Shown: positions 8,681 through 18,005 of the stretch, piece by piece | Layout: each line of letters starts with the position of its first letter | Position numbering within the stretch: position 1 is the stretch's first letter | Assembly (NCBI GenBank): GCA_031551755.1 | Contig: JAVBNE010000013.1 | Coordinates: forward strand, 155,226 to 219,225 | Reading direction: 5' to 3' | Source: JAVBMU01 sp031551755 | GTDB lineage: Bacteria; Actinomycetota; Actinomycetes; Actinomycetales; Cellulomonadaceae | DNA length: 64,000 bases | Notes under the pieces: model-generated | Databases searched by the model: none | The model's input: only the letters and a program-made list of their open reading frames with translations | What the model was told of the DNA's origin: nothing | Position numbers and translations under genes: made by a program

Positions 8681-9472
8681 ATGGCGGACGACGACCCCGG
8701 TGAGGTGCCGCGTCCCCCGGACGTCGTGCGGCGGCTCGCCCTTCTGTGGGACCCGCCCACGCCGTCAGCCCGCGGACGCCGGCCGCGATTCGTCCTGGCC
8801 GACGTCGTCCAAGCCGGGATCACCGTGGCGCTCGACGGCGGACTCGAGGCGCTTTCGATGCGCCGGGTGGCAGCCGAACTCGGCGTCGGCGCGATGTCCC
8901 TGTACACCTACGTCCCCGGCCGCGCCGAGCTGATCGACCTGATGATCGACCGCGCCTACGGCGAACTCGACCTCCCAGTGGCTGGAATGCCGTGGCGGGC
9001 CGCGCTCGACCAGTACGCCCGGCAGTTCTGGCAACTGTACCTGCGTCACCCCTGGCTCCTCCAGACGACGTCCTGGCGCACCCCGCTCGCCCCGCATGTG
9101 CTCGACGCCGAAGAAGCCGGGCTGCGCACCCTCATCGACACCCCGCTGACCGAGACGCAGGTCGTGGACTTCCTGGGGCTGGTGAACAGCATGGTGCAGG
9201 GCCTCGCCCGGGGCGCCATCGCCGAGGCCCAGGAACGCGCCAGCTCAGGGCAAAGCTGGGACGACTACTGGACGTCGGTGAGCAGCTTCTGGCAGGACTG
9301 GTTCGACACCGATCGGTACCCGGTGATGACCCGGGTGTGGAACGCCGGAGCCTTCGAGAAGGCCAGCGATTTCGAGTCGATCCTGGAACGACTGCTCGAC
9401 GCCGTCGAGGGCAGCATCGCGCGCGCTCGGACGTCGGCCGTCGAGGTATCGGAGGACGCCGCCAGCAGGTGA
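8681..9472 (+). CDS. TetR family repressor with TetR_C-type ligand domain
   Basis: 263 residues; ATG preceded by AGGAG at seven bases. The HTH lies around residues 45-85 (LEALSMRRVAAELGVGAMSL then YTYVPGRAEL), with the N-terminal 40 residues Pro/Arg-rich. The C-terminal part (95-240) is helical and Trp-rich (FWQLYLRHPWLL), resembling the tetracycline-repressor C-terminal family. It is divergent from the DrrAB-like exporter and most likely controls it through the shared dyads. The ligand is probably an exporter substrate. Confidence 0.88.
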   Translation: MADDDPGEVPRPPDVVRRLALLWDPPTPSARGRRPRFVLADVVQAGITVALDGGLEALSMRRVAAELGVGAMSLYTYVPGRAELIDLMIDRAYGELDLPVAGMPWRAALDQYARQFWQLYLRHPWLLQTTSWRTPLAPHVLDAEEAGLRTLIDTPLTETQVVDFLGLVNSMVQGLARGAIAEAQERASSGQSWDDYWTSVSSFWQDWFDTDRYPVMTRVWNAGAFEKASDFESILERLLDAVEGSIARARTSAVEVSEDAASR

Positions 9473-9500
9473 GCGGACCGGGACCACGCGAACCGGTTCG

Positions 9501-10286
9501 CTATACCTGCAGGTTCGCGCGTGCGTAGGCGAGCGAATCGGCCAGATCCCGGCGACGATCGGCCGCGAGCTTCGCACGCCGGGTGGAGATCTCGACCACC
9601 ACCGACCCGGCCCAGCCCCGCCGCACCAGCTCCCGCAGCACGGCATCGCAGGCCATCTCCCCCCGGCCCGGCACCAGGTGTTCATCCTTGTAGCTGCTTG
9701 TGCCGTCGGCCAGGTGCACATGCGCCAACCGCTCCCCGAAGACGTCGAGCAGGTGCAGCGGGTCCTGCTGTGCGATCGCGGCATGGGACAGGTCGAGGGT
9801 GACCAGGTCGTAGTCGTGGTCGGTCGGGTCCCACCCCGGCAGATAGGCCTGCATCTCCCGCTTGCCGTTGCGCCATGGGAACATGTTTTCGACCGCGACG
9901 CGCACGCCGGTCGAACGGGTCAGCTCGCGCACCAGCTCCGCGAACTCCTGGGCATAACGGTATTGCCAGCGGAACGGTGGATGAACCACCACCACCTCGG
10001 CGCCCACCTCGAGGGCGAGATCGAAGCTCCGCCGCAGCTTCGGGCCAGGGGCCTTCCCCCACACCCGGCGGCTGACCAGCAGAGTCGGGGCATGGATCGA
10101 GCGGATCGGCACCCCATGATCTGCTGCGAGCGTGGACAGCGCCCTCGCGTCCTGCGTCGCGTCCTCCGCCCAGACCATGACCTCGACACCGTCGTAGCCG
10201 AGCGTGGCCGCCTGCTCGAAGGCATAGGCACTGGTACGCGGGTAGACCGACGCCGTCGACAGACAGACCTCAATGCCCTCGCGCAT
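9501..10286 (-). CDS. Sugar phosphate isomerase/epimerase-like TIM barrel protein
   Basis: 261 residues from the ATG at 10286. A TAGGGT -10-like hexamer at 10299-10294 sits seven bases upstream, so the mRNA may be leaderless; a GTG at 10295 would add three residues. Xylose-isomerase-like/AP endonuclease 2 features are DGVEVMVW, SIHAP, VVVHPPFRWQ, VAVENMF, LDLSHAA, LAHVHLADG and the C-terminal VVVEIS. These supply the His, Glu and Asp metal ligands of the fold. The exact reaction is unknown. No sugar operon is adjacent. Confidence 0.75.
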   Translation of the reverse strand: MREGIEVCLSTASVYPRTSAYAFEQAATLGYDGVEVMVWAEDATQDARALSTLAADHGVPIRSIHAPTLLVSRRVWGKAPGPKLRRSFDLALEVGAEVVVVHPPFRWQYRYAQEFAELVRELTRSTGVRVAVENMFPWRNGKREMQAYLPGWDPTDHDYDLVTLDLSHAAIAQQDPLHLLDVFGERLAHVHLADGTSSYKDEHLVPGRGEMACDAVLRELVRRGWAGSVVVEISTRRAKLAADRRRDLADSLAYARANLQV

Positions 10287-10343
10287 GCGCCTCACCCTAA
10301 ACCGAACCGGGCACGCACGGGCCTCGTCGCCCGAGGGAGATGT

Positions 10344-10601
10344 TCAGGCAGCACCCAGGTAGCAGCGGTGGCCGAGGCCGGCGCTGGTTGGGCTGCGCGG
10401 CACGAGTTCGCTGATCAAACCGAGATACAAGGGGCATTGCTCAGCGAGCTGGTTGGCCTGGGCGATGGCGCGCGGAGTGGGACCCGTCCTACGGGACGGG
10501 AACGCCGGATCGAAGGCCACCTGATGGCACGAAGCCATGTGCAGCTCGTGGAGCAGATTGATGTGCTCGTCCAGGCACGTGGTCGTCACGATCTCGGTCA
10601 T
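10344..10601 (-). CDS. Degenerate WhiB-like small protein
   Basis: 85 residues. ASCHQVAFDPAFPSRR followed by NQLAEQCPLY fits the WhiB layout (C, then D-FFP, then CxxCPxxxxxC). However, the first cysteine of the CxxC pair is alanine and the one after CPV is missing. Cysteines are C9, C25, C55 and C80. WhiB proteins bind a 4Fe-4S cluster and contact sigma factor; this one cannot hold the standard four ligands unless C9 and C80 substitute. It also lacks the usual basic C-terminal tail. A GACGAGGG stretch precedes the ATG. Confidence 0.4.
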   Translation of the reverse strand: MTEIVTTTCLDEHINLLHELHMASCHQVAFDPAFPSRRTGPTPRAIAQANQLAEQCPLYLGLISELVPRSPTSAGLGHRCYLGAA

Positions 10602-10722
10602 CTTGCCCTCGTCTCCGGCCGCGGTACGACGCGACGGTAACTCCTAGTTACACCGCGCCGTGGCTTATGCGGAGAGAATCACATATTCCCGGTTGGGTCA
10701 AGCAATTCCCAGACTGTTTCCG

Positions 10723-12402
10723 TTAGAGGCCCAATTCCGCCAAAACTGGCAGGCGGGATCGCACGGCCTCCCGGGCCGCTGGCGCAGACGGTTGTGCCAG
10801 TGCCACCTCAGCCAACTCCACGCAGTGCGCCATGGTGGTCCGCGCGAGGACTGCGCCGACATCCGCCAAGGCCCGGGCAGTCATCGACAACGACGAAACG
10901 CCCAATCCGACCAGGACCGGTGCCAGCGCCGGATCGGCCGCCGCCTCCCCGCACACCCCTACCGGACGATCGGCCGCTTGACCACCCAGACAGGAGGACC
11001 GGACCAAAGACAAGACCGCCGGCTGCCAGGGCGTCGACAACGCGGCCAGGTCGGCGAGCTGACGGTCGGCCGCCATCGCGTACTGGGTCAGGTCGTTCGT
11101 ACCGATACTCGCAAAGGCTGCGTGTTCGAGTATCCAGCGGGACTGGAGGGCTGCGGAGGGCACCTCGATCATGACGCCGGCCTGATCGAGCCTGCGCTCG
11201 GCACACAGGCCCACGAAGTCCGCGGTTTCCTGCGCGGTTGCGACCATCGGAGCCATCACCTGAACCTCGGCGCTCTCGGCCTTCGCCGCCAAGGCGATCG
11301 CCCGCAGCTGCCGGTCGAGCACATCCGGGCTCCGCCACGACGTTCGCAGCCCCCGCACCCCCAACGCGGGATTCGGTTCCGGGGCAGCAGTGAGGAAGGC
11401 CAGCGGTTTGTCTGCCCCCGCATCCAGCGTGCGGATCACCACCTTGCGGTTGGCGAAGACCGCGAACACTGACCGGTAGGCGGCCACCTGCTCTTCGATG
11501 GTCGGCTCCTCCACTCGGCCGAGGAAGCAGAACTCGGTGCGGAAGAGGCCCACACCCTCCGCGCCGGCGGCCAATGCCGCATGCGCCCCCGTCGGGTCGG
11601 CGATATTGGCGAGCATCTGCACGCGGGCGCCGTCGGCCGTCCGCCCGACGCCACCGAAAACCCGCTCCGATGCCGCCTGGGCCTGCATCTGCACCTTGGC
11701 GAGGTCGCCCGGAGAAGGTTCAAGCTCGATCCGCCCGGTGCTGCCGTCGACCAGCACCGTCTCACCGTCCGTCAGCACCCCCGCCCCCGTCGCTGCCACG
11801 ACCGCCGGGATGCCGAGATCGCGGGCCAGGATCGCGGTGTGGGACGTCGGCCCTCCCGAGATCGTGACGATTCCGCGCACCCGCTCCGGGTCCAGCGTCG
11901 CGGTGTCGGCAGGCGACAGATCGGAGGCGACCAGCACGAATGGGTACCCCGGATGGGGCACCCCCGGTGTCGGCAGGCCCAAGAGCACCGCCACGATCCG
12001 GTCCCGGACATCCCGCACGTCGGTGGCGCGCTCGGCCATCGGCCCGCCCAGCAATTCGAGTTGCTGGGCGATCTCCCCCGCCGCCTCCCAAACGGCTCGC
12101 GCCGGATCGGCCCGGCTCTCGCGCATCTTTCTCACCGCCCCCTGCTGCAAGGAGGGGTCGGCCGCCATCACCGCGGTTACCTCCAGCAGTTCGGCGGCCG
12201 CGCCCGTCGCCCGGCCGGCCCGCAGGTGAAGGTCGTCGTGGACCGTCTGCACGGCACGGCCGAGCCGGACGACGGCCTCTTCTACGTCCGCCTCGGGTGG
12301 CAGGGAGGCAACGGTCGGCTCAGGAACGGCCGCAGGCATAGTCACGACGAGGCCGGCCACTCGGCCGGGACTGGCCCCGAAGCCTGTCAGCACAGCGGAC
12401 AT
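10723..12402 (-). CDS. ptsI: Phosphoenolpyruvate-protein phosphotransferase (PTS enzyme I)
   Basis: 559 residues, usual length. The phospho-His region is SGGPTSHTAILARDLGIPAV around residue 185. The C-terminal PEP-binding TIM barrel shows the AEGVGLFRTEFCFLGR loop, a VIRTLDAGADKPL strand and the FASIGTNDLTQYAMAADR loop. It autophosphorylates from PEP and passes the phosphate to HPr. HPr is not encoded in the window. AAAGG lies seven bases before the ATG. The EIIA gene diverges from it with at most 60 bases between. Confidence 0.95.
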   Translation of the reverse strand: MSAVLTGFGASPGRVAGLVVTMPAAVPEPTVASLPPEADVEEAVVRLGRAVQTVHDDLHLRAGRATGAAAELLEVTAVMAADPSLQQGAVRKMRESRADPARAVWEAAGEIAQQLELLGGPMAERATDVRDVRDRIVAVLLGLPTPGVPHPGYPFVLVASDLSPADTATLDPERVRGIVTISGGPTSHTAILARDLGIPAVVAATGAGVLTDGETVLVDGSTGRIELEPSPGDLAKVQMQAQAASERVFGGVGRTADGARVQMLANIADPTGAHAALAAGAEGVGLFRTEFCFLGRVEEPTIEEQVAAYRSVFAVFANRKVVIRTLDAGADKPLAFLTAAPEPNPALGVRGLRTSWRSPDVLDRQLRAIALAAKAESAEVQVMAPMVATAQETADFVGLCAERRLDQAGVMIEVPSAALQSRWILEHAAFASIGTNDLTQYAMAADRQLADLAALSTPWQPAVLSLVRSSCLGGQAADRPVGVCGEAAADPALAPVLVGLGVSSLSMTARALADVGAVLARTTMAHCVELAEVALAQPSAPAAREAVRSRLPVLAELGL

Positions 12403-12462
12403 AGCATGCCTTTCGTCGTTGGAGAGCTTGCGGTCACGCGCGCTCCGACATCATCATCCGAT

Positions 12463-12960
12463 ATGCGGCAACTGGCGAGCACAAACCCACCCACCCATGC
12501 CGCCTTGCGGGTGCGGGCGCCACTGCCCGGAACGGTGATCGACCTTACCGAGGTGCCGGACCCGGTCTTCGCGACTGCAATGCTGGGTCCCGGATTGGCT
12601 CTGCTGCCAACTGCGGCCACGGCCTCCTGCGAGGTCACCGCCCCACTCGACGGCACGGTTGCCGCCCTGCACCCCCATGCCGTCGTCATACAGGATGCCG
12701 ACGGACGCGCGGTCCTCGTTCATCTGGGCATCGACACGGTCCGTCTTGACGGCCGTGGGTTCAGGCTCCACGTCGCCTTGGGGGATCGGGTGACCACCGG
12801 CCGGCGACTCATCACGTGGATACCGCAGGAGGTGCAGGCGACTGGACTGTCGCTCGCCTGCCCTGTCATCGCGCTGGCAGCCCCGGCCAGCAACGTACGC
12901 TCGCTTGCAACCATCGGCAACCGCGTCGAACAGGGCTCTGACCTGCTGGAATGGTCCTGA
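12463..12960 (+). CDS. crr: PTS glucose-type EIIA component
   Basis: 165 residues from ATG 12463; an in-frame ATG at 12406 is possible but would leave only three bases between the divergent genes. The protein has the EIIA-Glc fold markers VRAPLPGTVIDLTEVPDPVF, then VTAPLDGTV, and the two active-site histidines in HPHAVVI and VLVHLGIDTVRLDG. It accepts phosphate from HPr and hands it to a IIBC permease not present here. No clear ribosome site is seen at either start. Confidence 0.88.
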   Translation: MRQLASTNPPTHAALRVRAPLPGTVIDLTEVPDPVFATAMLGPGLALLPTAATASCEVTAPLDGTVAALHPHAVVIQDADGRAVLVHLGIDTVRLDGRGFRLHVALGDRVTTGRRLITWIPQEVQATGLSLACPVIALAAPASNVRSLATIGNRVEQGSDLLEWS

Positions 12961-13143
12961 CACGCGCGCAAACGCAGCCACGGGTCCGCAGGCCACATCA
13001 CACCCACCCGGCAATTGTATCAATTTGCGACCAGTCTTCCACCAAGAAGCTGTAAACTTTCTCTCGGGAACCGCATCATGATCGTGCCAGCCACGCGTCA
13101 TAGGAAGTAGACACATCAACCTGAAGGATGAACGAGGAAGACC

Positions 13144-13368
13144 ATGCAGGTCACGAAGGAGACCCAGAAGCCGACTCGCCGCGAGGTGCGCGAGGCGCTG
13201 CTCTGGGCACTCGAGAACGATCGAGGCGCGCTGCTCGAACACCGAGAGACCTCCCACTACCGTCGTTGGGATGCCCCGGGGGCGAACGCCCGGATCGTCG
13301 GTAAATGGCGTAGCAGCCGCACCGGCCAGCGGTGCACCGACGTCACCGCCCACCGTGAATCCGCCTGA
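13144..13368 (+). CDS. Small hypothetical protein
   Basis: 74 residues, Arg/Glu-rich, no cysteine pair or membrane segment. An acidic-basic helix runs about residues 12-45 (RREVREALLWALENDRG), followed by HYRRWDAPGANARIV. AACGAGGAAG lies just before the ATG and a TAAACT -10-like element is at 13053-13058. The start signal and distinct composition support a real gene. Not recognised. The 12961-13143 gap upstream otherwise holds nothing evident. Confidence 0.45.
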   Translation: MQVTKETQKPTRREVREALLWALENDRGALLEHRETSHYRRWDAPGANARIVGKWRSSRTGQRCTDVTAHRESA

Positions 13369-13432
13369 CACCTCCGGCCCCCTCTGGACGCCCTCACCGG
13401 CACCCGGCATCCCGGCCTGACTCGCCCAGGCG

Positions 13433-15484
13433 TCAACGGCCGGACGGGCCGCGCAGGCGCTCATCGCGCTCGGCCATGGCGGCCAGCATCGCGTTGTACT
13501 CCTCGAGCTCTCCGTCACCGTCCCGGTCCGCCCGCCGGTCCCGGCGCCGGGCCTCGCGCTCATCGGAACGCGTCCACATCACCGCGACCACGACCGCCAG
13601 CGCCAACGTCGGCAGTTCCCCGATCCCCCAGGCGATCTCGCCGCCATAGCGCTGATCGACCAACGCGCTCGGTCCCCACGGACGGCCCAGGAGCCCGAAC
13701 CACTCCGGCACCAGCAGCGTCTCCATGCTCGTGAGGGTCACCCCGAAGAAGGCGTGGAAGGCCATCGTCGCGAAGAGCAGCAGCAAGCGTTGCGGGTAGG
13801 GGGGCCGCTGCGGCCCCGGGTCCACCCCGACCAGCACATTGACGAACATGTACCCGGCGACAGTAAAGTGCACGACCATCGCCACATGCCCGATGTAGGT
13901 GGTCAGCGCCCACCCGAAGACCGGGGTGAAGTAGAAGATGATCATCGACCCGGCGAAGTTAGCGGCGGCGACGATCGGATTCGCGAAGAACCTTCCCCAG
14001 CGTGAGGTGACGATCGCCAGTACCCATTCACGCGGCCCCCGTGAACCGTCGTGTCGCACGGGGACGGCCCGCACCAGCAACGTGATCGGCGCACCCAACG
14101 CCAGGAGGATCGGGGCGACCATCGCCATGATCATGTGCTGGATCATGTGCGCGCTGAACAGCACGTGACCGTATTGCGCGGGGCCGCCGGAGGTGACCCA
14201 GAACATGATGACCATCCCCGAGCACCAGGAGATGGTCCGGCCGACCGGCCATTGATCTCCACGCTTGGCCAGGCGCCGGACCCACCGCACATACGTCACC
14301 AGGCCGGCGACGCAAAGGAAGCCGAACAGCAGGTCCCAACGCCATTCGGTGAACCAGCGCCAGAAGGTGGGTTCCACCGGGAGCGGATGCCCGGTCACCA
14401 GCTCGGCCGCAGTCGGGTCCTCGAAGGGCGTGTCCGGCACCGGCGGCGCGGTCGACCCCAAGGCCACCGCGACCCCCGACACGGCGCCCATGATGGCCAG
14501 TTCCACGACCGCCAGCCGCCAGAACAGACGCCCCACGTGAGCCTGCGCGTCCCCGAGAAGCGCGACCACCCGGTTGCGGTGCAGATAACCCACCGCACCC
14601 AGGACCACCATGAGCATGATCTTGGCGATCACCAGGACTCCGTAGTCGGTGCCCAGGTCGCCCAGATCCGCCATCCGGATGCTGGCGTTGACCATCCCGG
14701 AAGCCGCGACCGCCAAGTAACACCACAGCGCGATGGATGAGTACCGGGCCACGACCGCGGCGAAGGCCGAGCGCTTCCCGTCTTGCGCCAACTCCCCCCG
14801 CAAGCGCACGACGGCGATCGTGGCCAGCCCGCCGATCCACAGGGCGGCGCCGGCCAGATGCAGGAACATCGACGAGATCGCCAGTTCATGGCTGGCTGCC
14901 CCCGCCGCGTGCCCGGTATTTGCCTGCACCGCCAGCGCCCCCGCGGCAGCCACCGCCGTCCACAGCGCGCCCGTGGCGCCGCGCACCGCAAAGGCGAGGA
15001 CCGACGTCAGCGAGGCCAGCCCGACGACCAGCAGATAGCTGCGGCCCAGGGAGATGTCCCACGCGAATGTCATGAGCTGATCGCCGAAGGTCGCATCCGT
15101 CGGCGCCGAACCGGAGATGATCGCGTACCGCAGAACGAACTGGAGGACCGCGAGCGCCACCCAGGCGATCGACGCGGTGGCCGCGGCGTCGAGGCCACGA
15201 CGGGCCGGGTCACGAGGAGGCAAGACAGTCGCGGACAACACCAGTGCGCCGAAGGTCACCGCGGCCGCGATCTCCGTCAAGACTGTCACCACGGGCAGCC
15301 CCCAGCGGACCCCGGCCCCCGGATCGGCGAATCCAGCGAGCGCCGCGAACGCCCCGGAGAAGATCCCCGCACCCAGGACGGAACTGATCGCCACGACTAC
15401 CGCGACCGGGCCGGCGGCGGTCAACCACCGGGGCCGAGTGGAGTCAGCCTCGAGTGGGGTGGGGGACGTGTCGGCAGCGGTCAC
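13433..15484 (-). CDS. CopD/CtaG fusion: copper import and cytochrome oxidase assembly membrane protein
   Basis: 683 residues with about 15 hydrophobic segments. The N-terminal half (to about 345) is CopD-like, including HELAISSMFLHLAGAALWIG with conserved His, and NASIRMADL. The C-terminal half (about 385-640) is the caa3-type CtaG family, with GPAQYGHVLFSAHMIQHMIM and VVHFTVAGYMFVNV. The last 45 residues are charged and cytoplasmic. In actinobacteria this fused form is common and is thought to deliver copper to heme-copper oxidase. It stands alone, diverging from the moxR operon. Confidence 0.88.
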   Translation of the reverse strand: MTAADTSPTPLEADSTRPRWLTAAGPVAVVVAISSVLGAGIFSGAFAALAGFADPGAGVRWGLPVVTVLTEIAAAVTFGALVLSATVLPPRDPARRGLDAAATASIAWVALAVLQFVLRYAIISGSAPTDATFGDQLMTFAWDISLGRSYLLVVGLASLTSVLAFAVRGATGALWTAVAAAGALAVQANTGHAAGAASHELAISSMFLHLAGAALWIGGLATIAVVRLRGELAQDGKRSAFAAVVARYSSIALWCYLAVAASGMVNASIRMADLGDLGTDYGVLVIAKIMLMVVLGAVGYLHRNRVVALLGDAQAHVGRLFWRLAVVELAIMGAVSGVAVALGSTAPPVPDTPFEDPTAAELVTGHPLPVEPTFWRWFTEWRWDLLFGFLCVAGLVTYVRWVRRLAKRGDQWPVGRTISWCSGMVIMFWVTSGGPAQYGHVLFSAHMIQHMIMAMVAPILLALGAPITLLVRAVPVRHDGSRGPREWVLAIVTSRWGRFFANPIVAAANFAGSMIIFYFTPVFGWALTTYIGHVAMVVHFTVAGYMFVNVLVGVDPGPQRPPYPQRLLLLFATMAFHAFFGVTLTSMETLLVPEWFGLLGRPWGPSALVDQRYGGEIAWGIGELPTLALAVVVAVMWTRSDEREARRRDRRADRDGDGELEEYNAMLAAMAERDERLRGPSGR

Positions 15485-15635
15485 GGTCCCAGCGTATGGG
15501 CGCGGTTATGGACGAGGAACCGCCGCGCCCGGCAAGCCGGGCATACTTGAAGGCATTCGTCCGCGTTGTTCCCGGCCCACCCACCGATCGGGCCGGCCTC
15601 CGCAGCGAACGACATCCGTAGCGAAAGGACCATCG

Positions 15636-16634
15636 ATGGCCCACGGGCAAGGCGACATCCCACCTGAGCAGCTCGACCGAGCCGGTCACCTGCTCAAACG
15701 GGTCCAGGAGGTGCTGGACCAACGCGTCGTGGGGCAGCACTCCCTGCGGCGCGCCCTGATCAGCTCCCTGCTGGCCGGCGGTCACGTCCTCCTCGAATCC
15801 GTACCAGGACTCGCCAAGACCACGGCCGCCCAGGCCCTGGCCTCCGCCATCTCGGGCACGTTCCACCGCATCCAATGCACCCCGGATCTGATGCCGAATG
15901 ACATCGTCGGCACCCAGATCTTCAATTACGCCACCGGCACCTTCACCACCCAGCTCGGACCCGTTCATGCGAACCTGGTTCTGCTGGACGAAATCAACCG
16001 CTCCTCGGCCAAAACACAGTCAGCGATGCTGGAGGCCATGCAGGAGCATCAGACCACCATCGGCGGCGAGAACTACCCGCTGCCCGACCCGTTCATGGTC
16101 CTCGCCACACAGAACCCCATCGAAGAGGAAGGCACCTACGTCCTCCCCGAGGCGCAGATGGACCGATTCCTCATCAAGGAGGTCATCGCCTACCCCCAGG
16201 CCGCCGACGAGGTCGAGATCCTGGAACGCCTCTCGACGGGCTCCCTGACGGCTCCCATGGCGACCCCGCCTATCACCGTCGACGACGTGCGATTCTTGCG
16301 CGGCTTGGTCAACCAGGTATACGTCGACCTCGCGATCAAGCGGTACGTCGTCGACCTGGTGAACACGACCCGTGGTAGTGGGCCACGGCCGGTGCCTGGA
16401 ATGCAGGAACAGGTGCGTGTCGGCGCGAGTCCGCGAGGTGGGATCGCCCTGATGCGGGTCGCTCAGGCGCTCGCCATCATGTCCGGCCGGACATATGTGA
16501 TCCCGGAGGACATCAAGGAGGTGCGGCACTCCGTGTTGCGGCATCGGCTCGTGCGGACTTTCGATGCGCTTGCCAATGGCGTCACGCCGGAGCAACTCAT
16601 CGACGCCGTCTTCGCCGTGGTCCCGACCCCCTGA
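15636..16634 (+). CDS. moxR: MoxR family AAA+ ATPase
   Basis: 332 residues from the ATG at 15636 after GAAAGGAC. Walker A reads SVPGLAKTTAAQ, Walker B is LVLLDEINRSSAKTQSAMLE, and sensor 1 is VLATQNPIEEEGTYVLPEAQ, which is the MoxR signature. The C-terminal lid helices follow (RGGIALMRVAQALAIM). MoxR proteins act as chaperones for vWA proteins. It heads a six-gene run with DUF58, a small membrane protein, two vWA proteins and a TPR protein. Confidence 0.93.
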   Translation: MAHGQGDIPPEQLDRAGHLLKRVQEVLDQRVVGQHSLRRALISSLLAGGHVLLESVPGLAKTTAAQALASAISGTFHRIQCTPDLMPNDIVGTQIFNYATGTFTTQLGPVHANLVLLDEINRSSAKTQSAMLEAMQEHQTTIGGENYPLPDPFMVLATQNPIEEEGTYVLPEAQMDRFLIKEVIAYPQAADEVEILERLSTGSLTAPMATPPITVDDVRFLRGLVNQVYVDLAIKRYVVDLVNTTRGSGPRPVPGMQEQVRVGASPRGGIALMRVAQALAIMSGRTYVIPEDIKEVRHSVLRHRLVRTFDALANGVTPEQLIDAVFAVVPTP

Positions 16635-16645
16635 AGACCTCCGCC

Positions 16646-17536
16646 ATGCCCGATATCTCACGCTTGGCGCAGGTCCGCGCCCGTCTGGGTCTGCCGGTGC
16701 TCCGGCGCGCCAGCGGACTCTTGGAGGGACGGCACCGATCCGTCTTCAAGGGGCACGGTATGGACTTCGACGACCTACGGCTCTACGCACCTGGCGAGGA
16801 TGTCGGTGACATCGACTGGAAGTCGAGCGCGCGAGCCGGGATACCGATCGTCCGCCGGTTCGCCCGGGAGTCGGATGCCACCGTGGCACTCGTCGTCGAT
16901 ACCGGCGCCCAAATGGCGGCGGCGGCACCCAGCGGTGAGGCCAAGAACGAAATCGCCTCCTTCTGTTGCGCCCTGACGGCCTACATCGCCCGTGACCGGG
17001 GTGACCGCGTCGCCCTGGTGGCAGGCGACGCCGAACGTTTGGTTCAGCTCCCGGCGCGCGCAAGCACCCGCGACCTCGAAGTGATGCTGCGCACCCTGGA
17101 GAACATGTGGGACCCGCGGGGACCGTTGAGCGCCCTGGACCAACCGCTGGGCCGTGCGGTGAACACCTTCCATCGACGTTCCGTGGTCATTCTGGTCACC
17201 GACGAGGCCCGGCCCGATACCGCTCACCACGACTATCTTCGCAGGCTCCGCGCGACCCACGAAGTGATCGTCGTGCAGATCGAGGACCGTTCGCCCTGGT
17301 CGGTTCCGGGTGCGAACCAGGTGGCCGACGTCGACGGCTCCCTGCGGTTGCCGCCCTACCTGCGCGGGCGCCAGGCGCTGACCGACGCGGCCGCCACCGC
17401 CGTATCCGCTCGACGCACGGAGGTCGCGAAGGCGATGACCGGCCTGGGCGTGCCCTCCGCACGGGTCGGTTCCACCGACGAGCTGGTCCCACAGCTCGTC
17501 CATCTCGTCAGCAAGGTCCGCCATGGCGCCCACTGA
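16646..17536 (+). CDS. DUF58 protein of the MoxR operon
   Basis: 296 residues. The DUF58 core signature is present near residues 30-65: RHRSVFKGHGMDFDDLRLY then PGEDVGDIDWKSSARAG. A degenerate vWA-like half follows (VALVVDTGAQM, then SVVILVTDEARPD). The MIDAS is incomplete because the second serine is replaced. It is predicted to work with MoxR and the vWA proteins at the membrane. It lies 11 bases after moxR and overlaps the next gene by 14. Confidence 0.9.
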   Translation: MPDISRLAQVRARLGLPVLRRASGLLEGRHRSVFKGHGMDFDDLRLYAPGEDVGDIDWKSSARAGIPIVRRFARESDATVALVVDTGAQMAAAAPSGEAKNEIASFCCALTAYIARDRGDRVALVAGDAERLVQLPARASTRDLEVMLRTLENMWDPRGPLSALDQPLGRAVNTFHRRSVVILVTDEARPDTAHHDYLRRLRATHEVIVVQIEDRSPWSVPGANQVADVDGSLRLPPYLRGRQALTDAAATAVSARRTEVAKAMTGLGVPSARVGSTDELVPQLVHLVSKVRHGAH

Positions 17537-18005
17537 ACTCCGCGATCCGGTCCCCTATCCCCTCTGGTGGTTGGTCCTCGGCTGCGCGATGATCCTCGCC
17601 GCGATCATGCTCGTCGTCCTGGTCCTCCGGCTGACCCGACGGCCCGCGCATGACCGTCGCCATCGACCGCGCGGCGCGCCCATCCGTGCAGATCACTTCG
17701 GCCTGATCCGAGCAGAACACTCGCGACAGTTGGCCGTCCTCGGCCAACGGCATTCCCTCGGCGAGTTGGACGACCGCGCCGTCTACCAAGGCATCTCGGT
17801 GATCGTGCGGTCCTTCGCCGCCGAACGCACCGGAGTCGATGTGCGCACACTCACCCTCAGCGAGCTCGAGGGTCCGCAGCTGACCCGACTGCGGACGCTG
17901 ATCGGGGAAACGTACCGGCCGTCCTTCGCCGACCCCGGCGACGATCAGCCACGCGATCCAAATAAGGCGCTGCGGGTGGCGCAAATGTTGGTGAGCCGAT
18001 GGTGA
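17523..18005 (+). CDS. DUF4381-like single-pass membrane protein
   Basis: 160 residues. The N-terminus ELRDPVPYPLWWLVLGCAMI leads into one transmembrane helix (about residues 13-37), then a basic stretch and a helical cytoplasmic domain (residues 55-160). Position and N-terminal LRDP..P..WW pattern match the DUF4381 proteins of MoxR/Bat operons. Sequence support is modest. It overlaps its neighbours by 14 and 7 bases. Confidence 0.6.
   Translation: MAPTELRDPVPYPLWWLVLGCAMILAAIMLVVLVLRLTRRPAHDRRHRPRGAPIRADHFGLIRAEHSRQLAVLGQRHSLGELDDRAVYQGISVIVRSFAAERTGVDVRTLTLSELEGPQLTRLRTLIGETYRPSFADPGDDQPRDPNKALRVAQMLVSRW

Noticed and set aside
9870..9890. LexA-like GAAC box
   Set aside because: It lies inside the isomerase coding region and does not match the actinobacterial SOS consensus.
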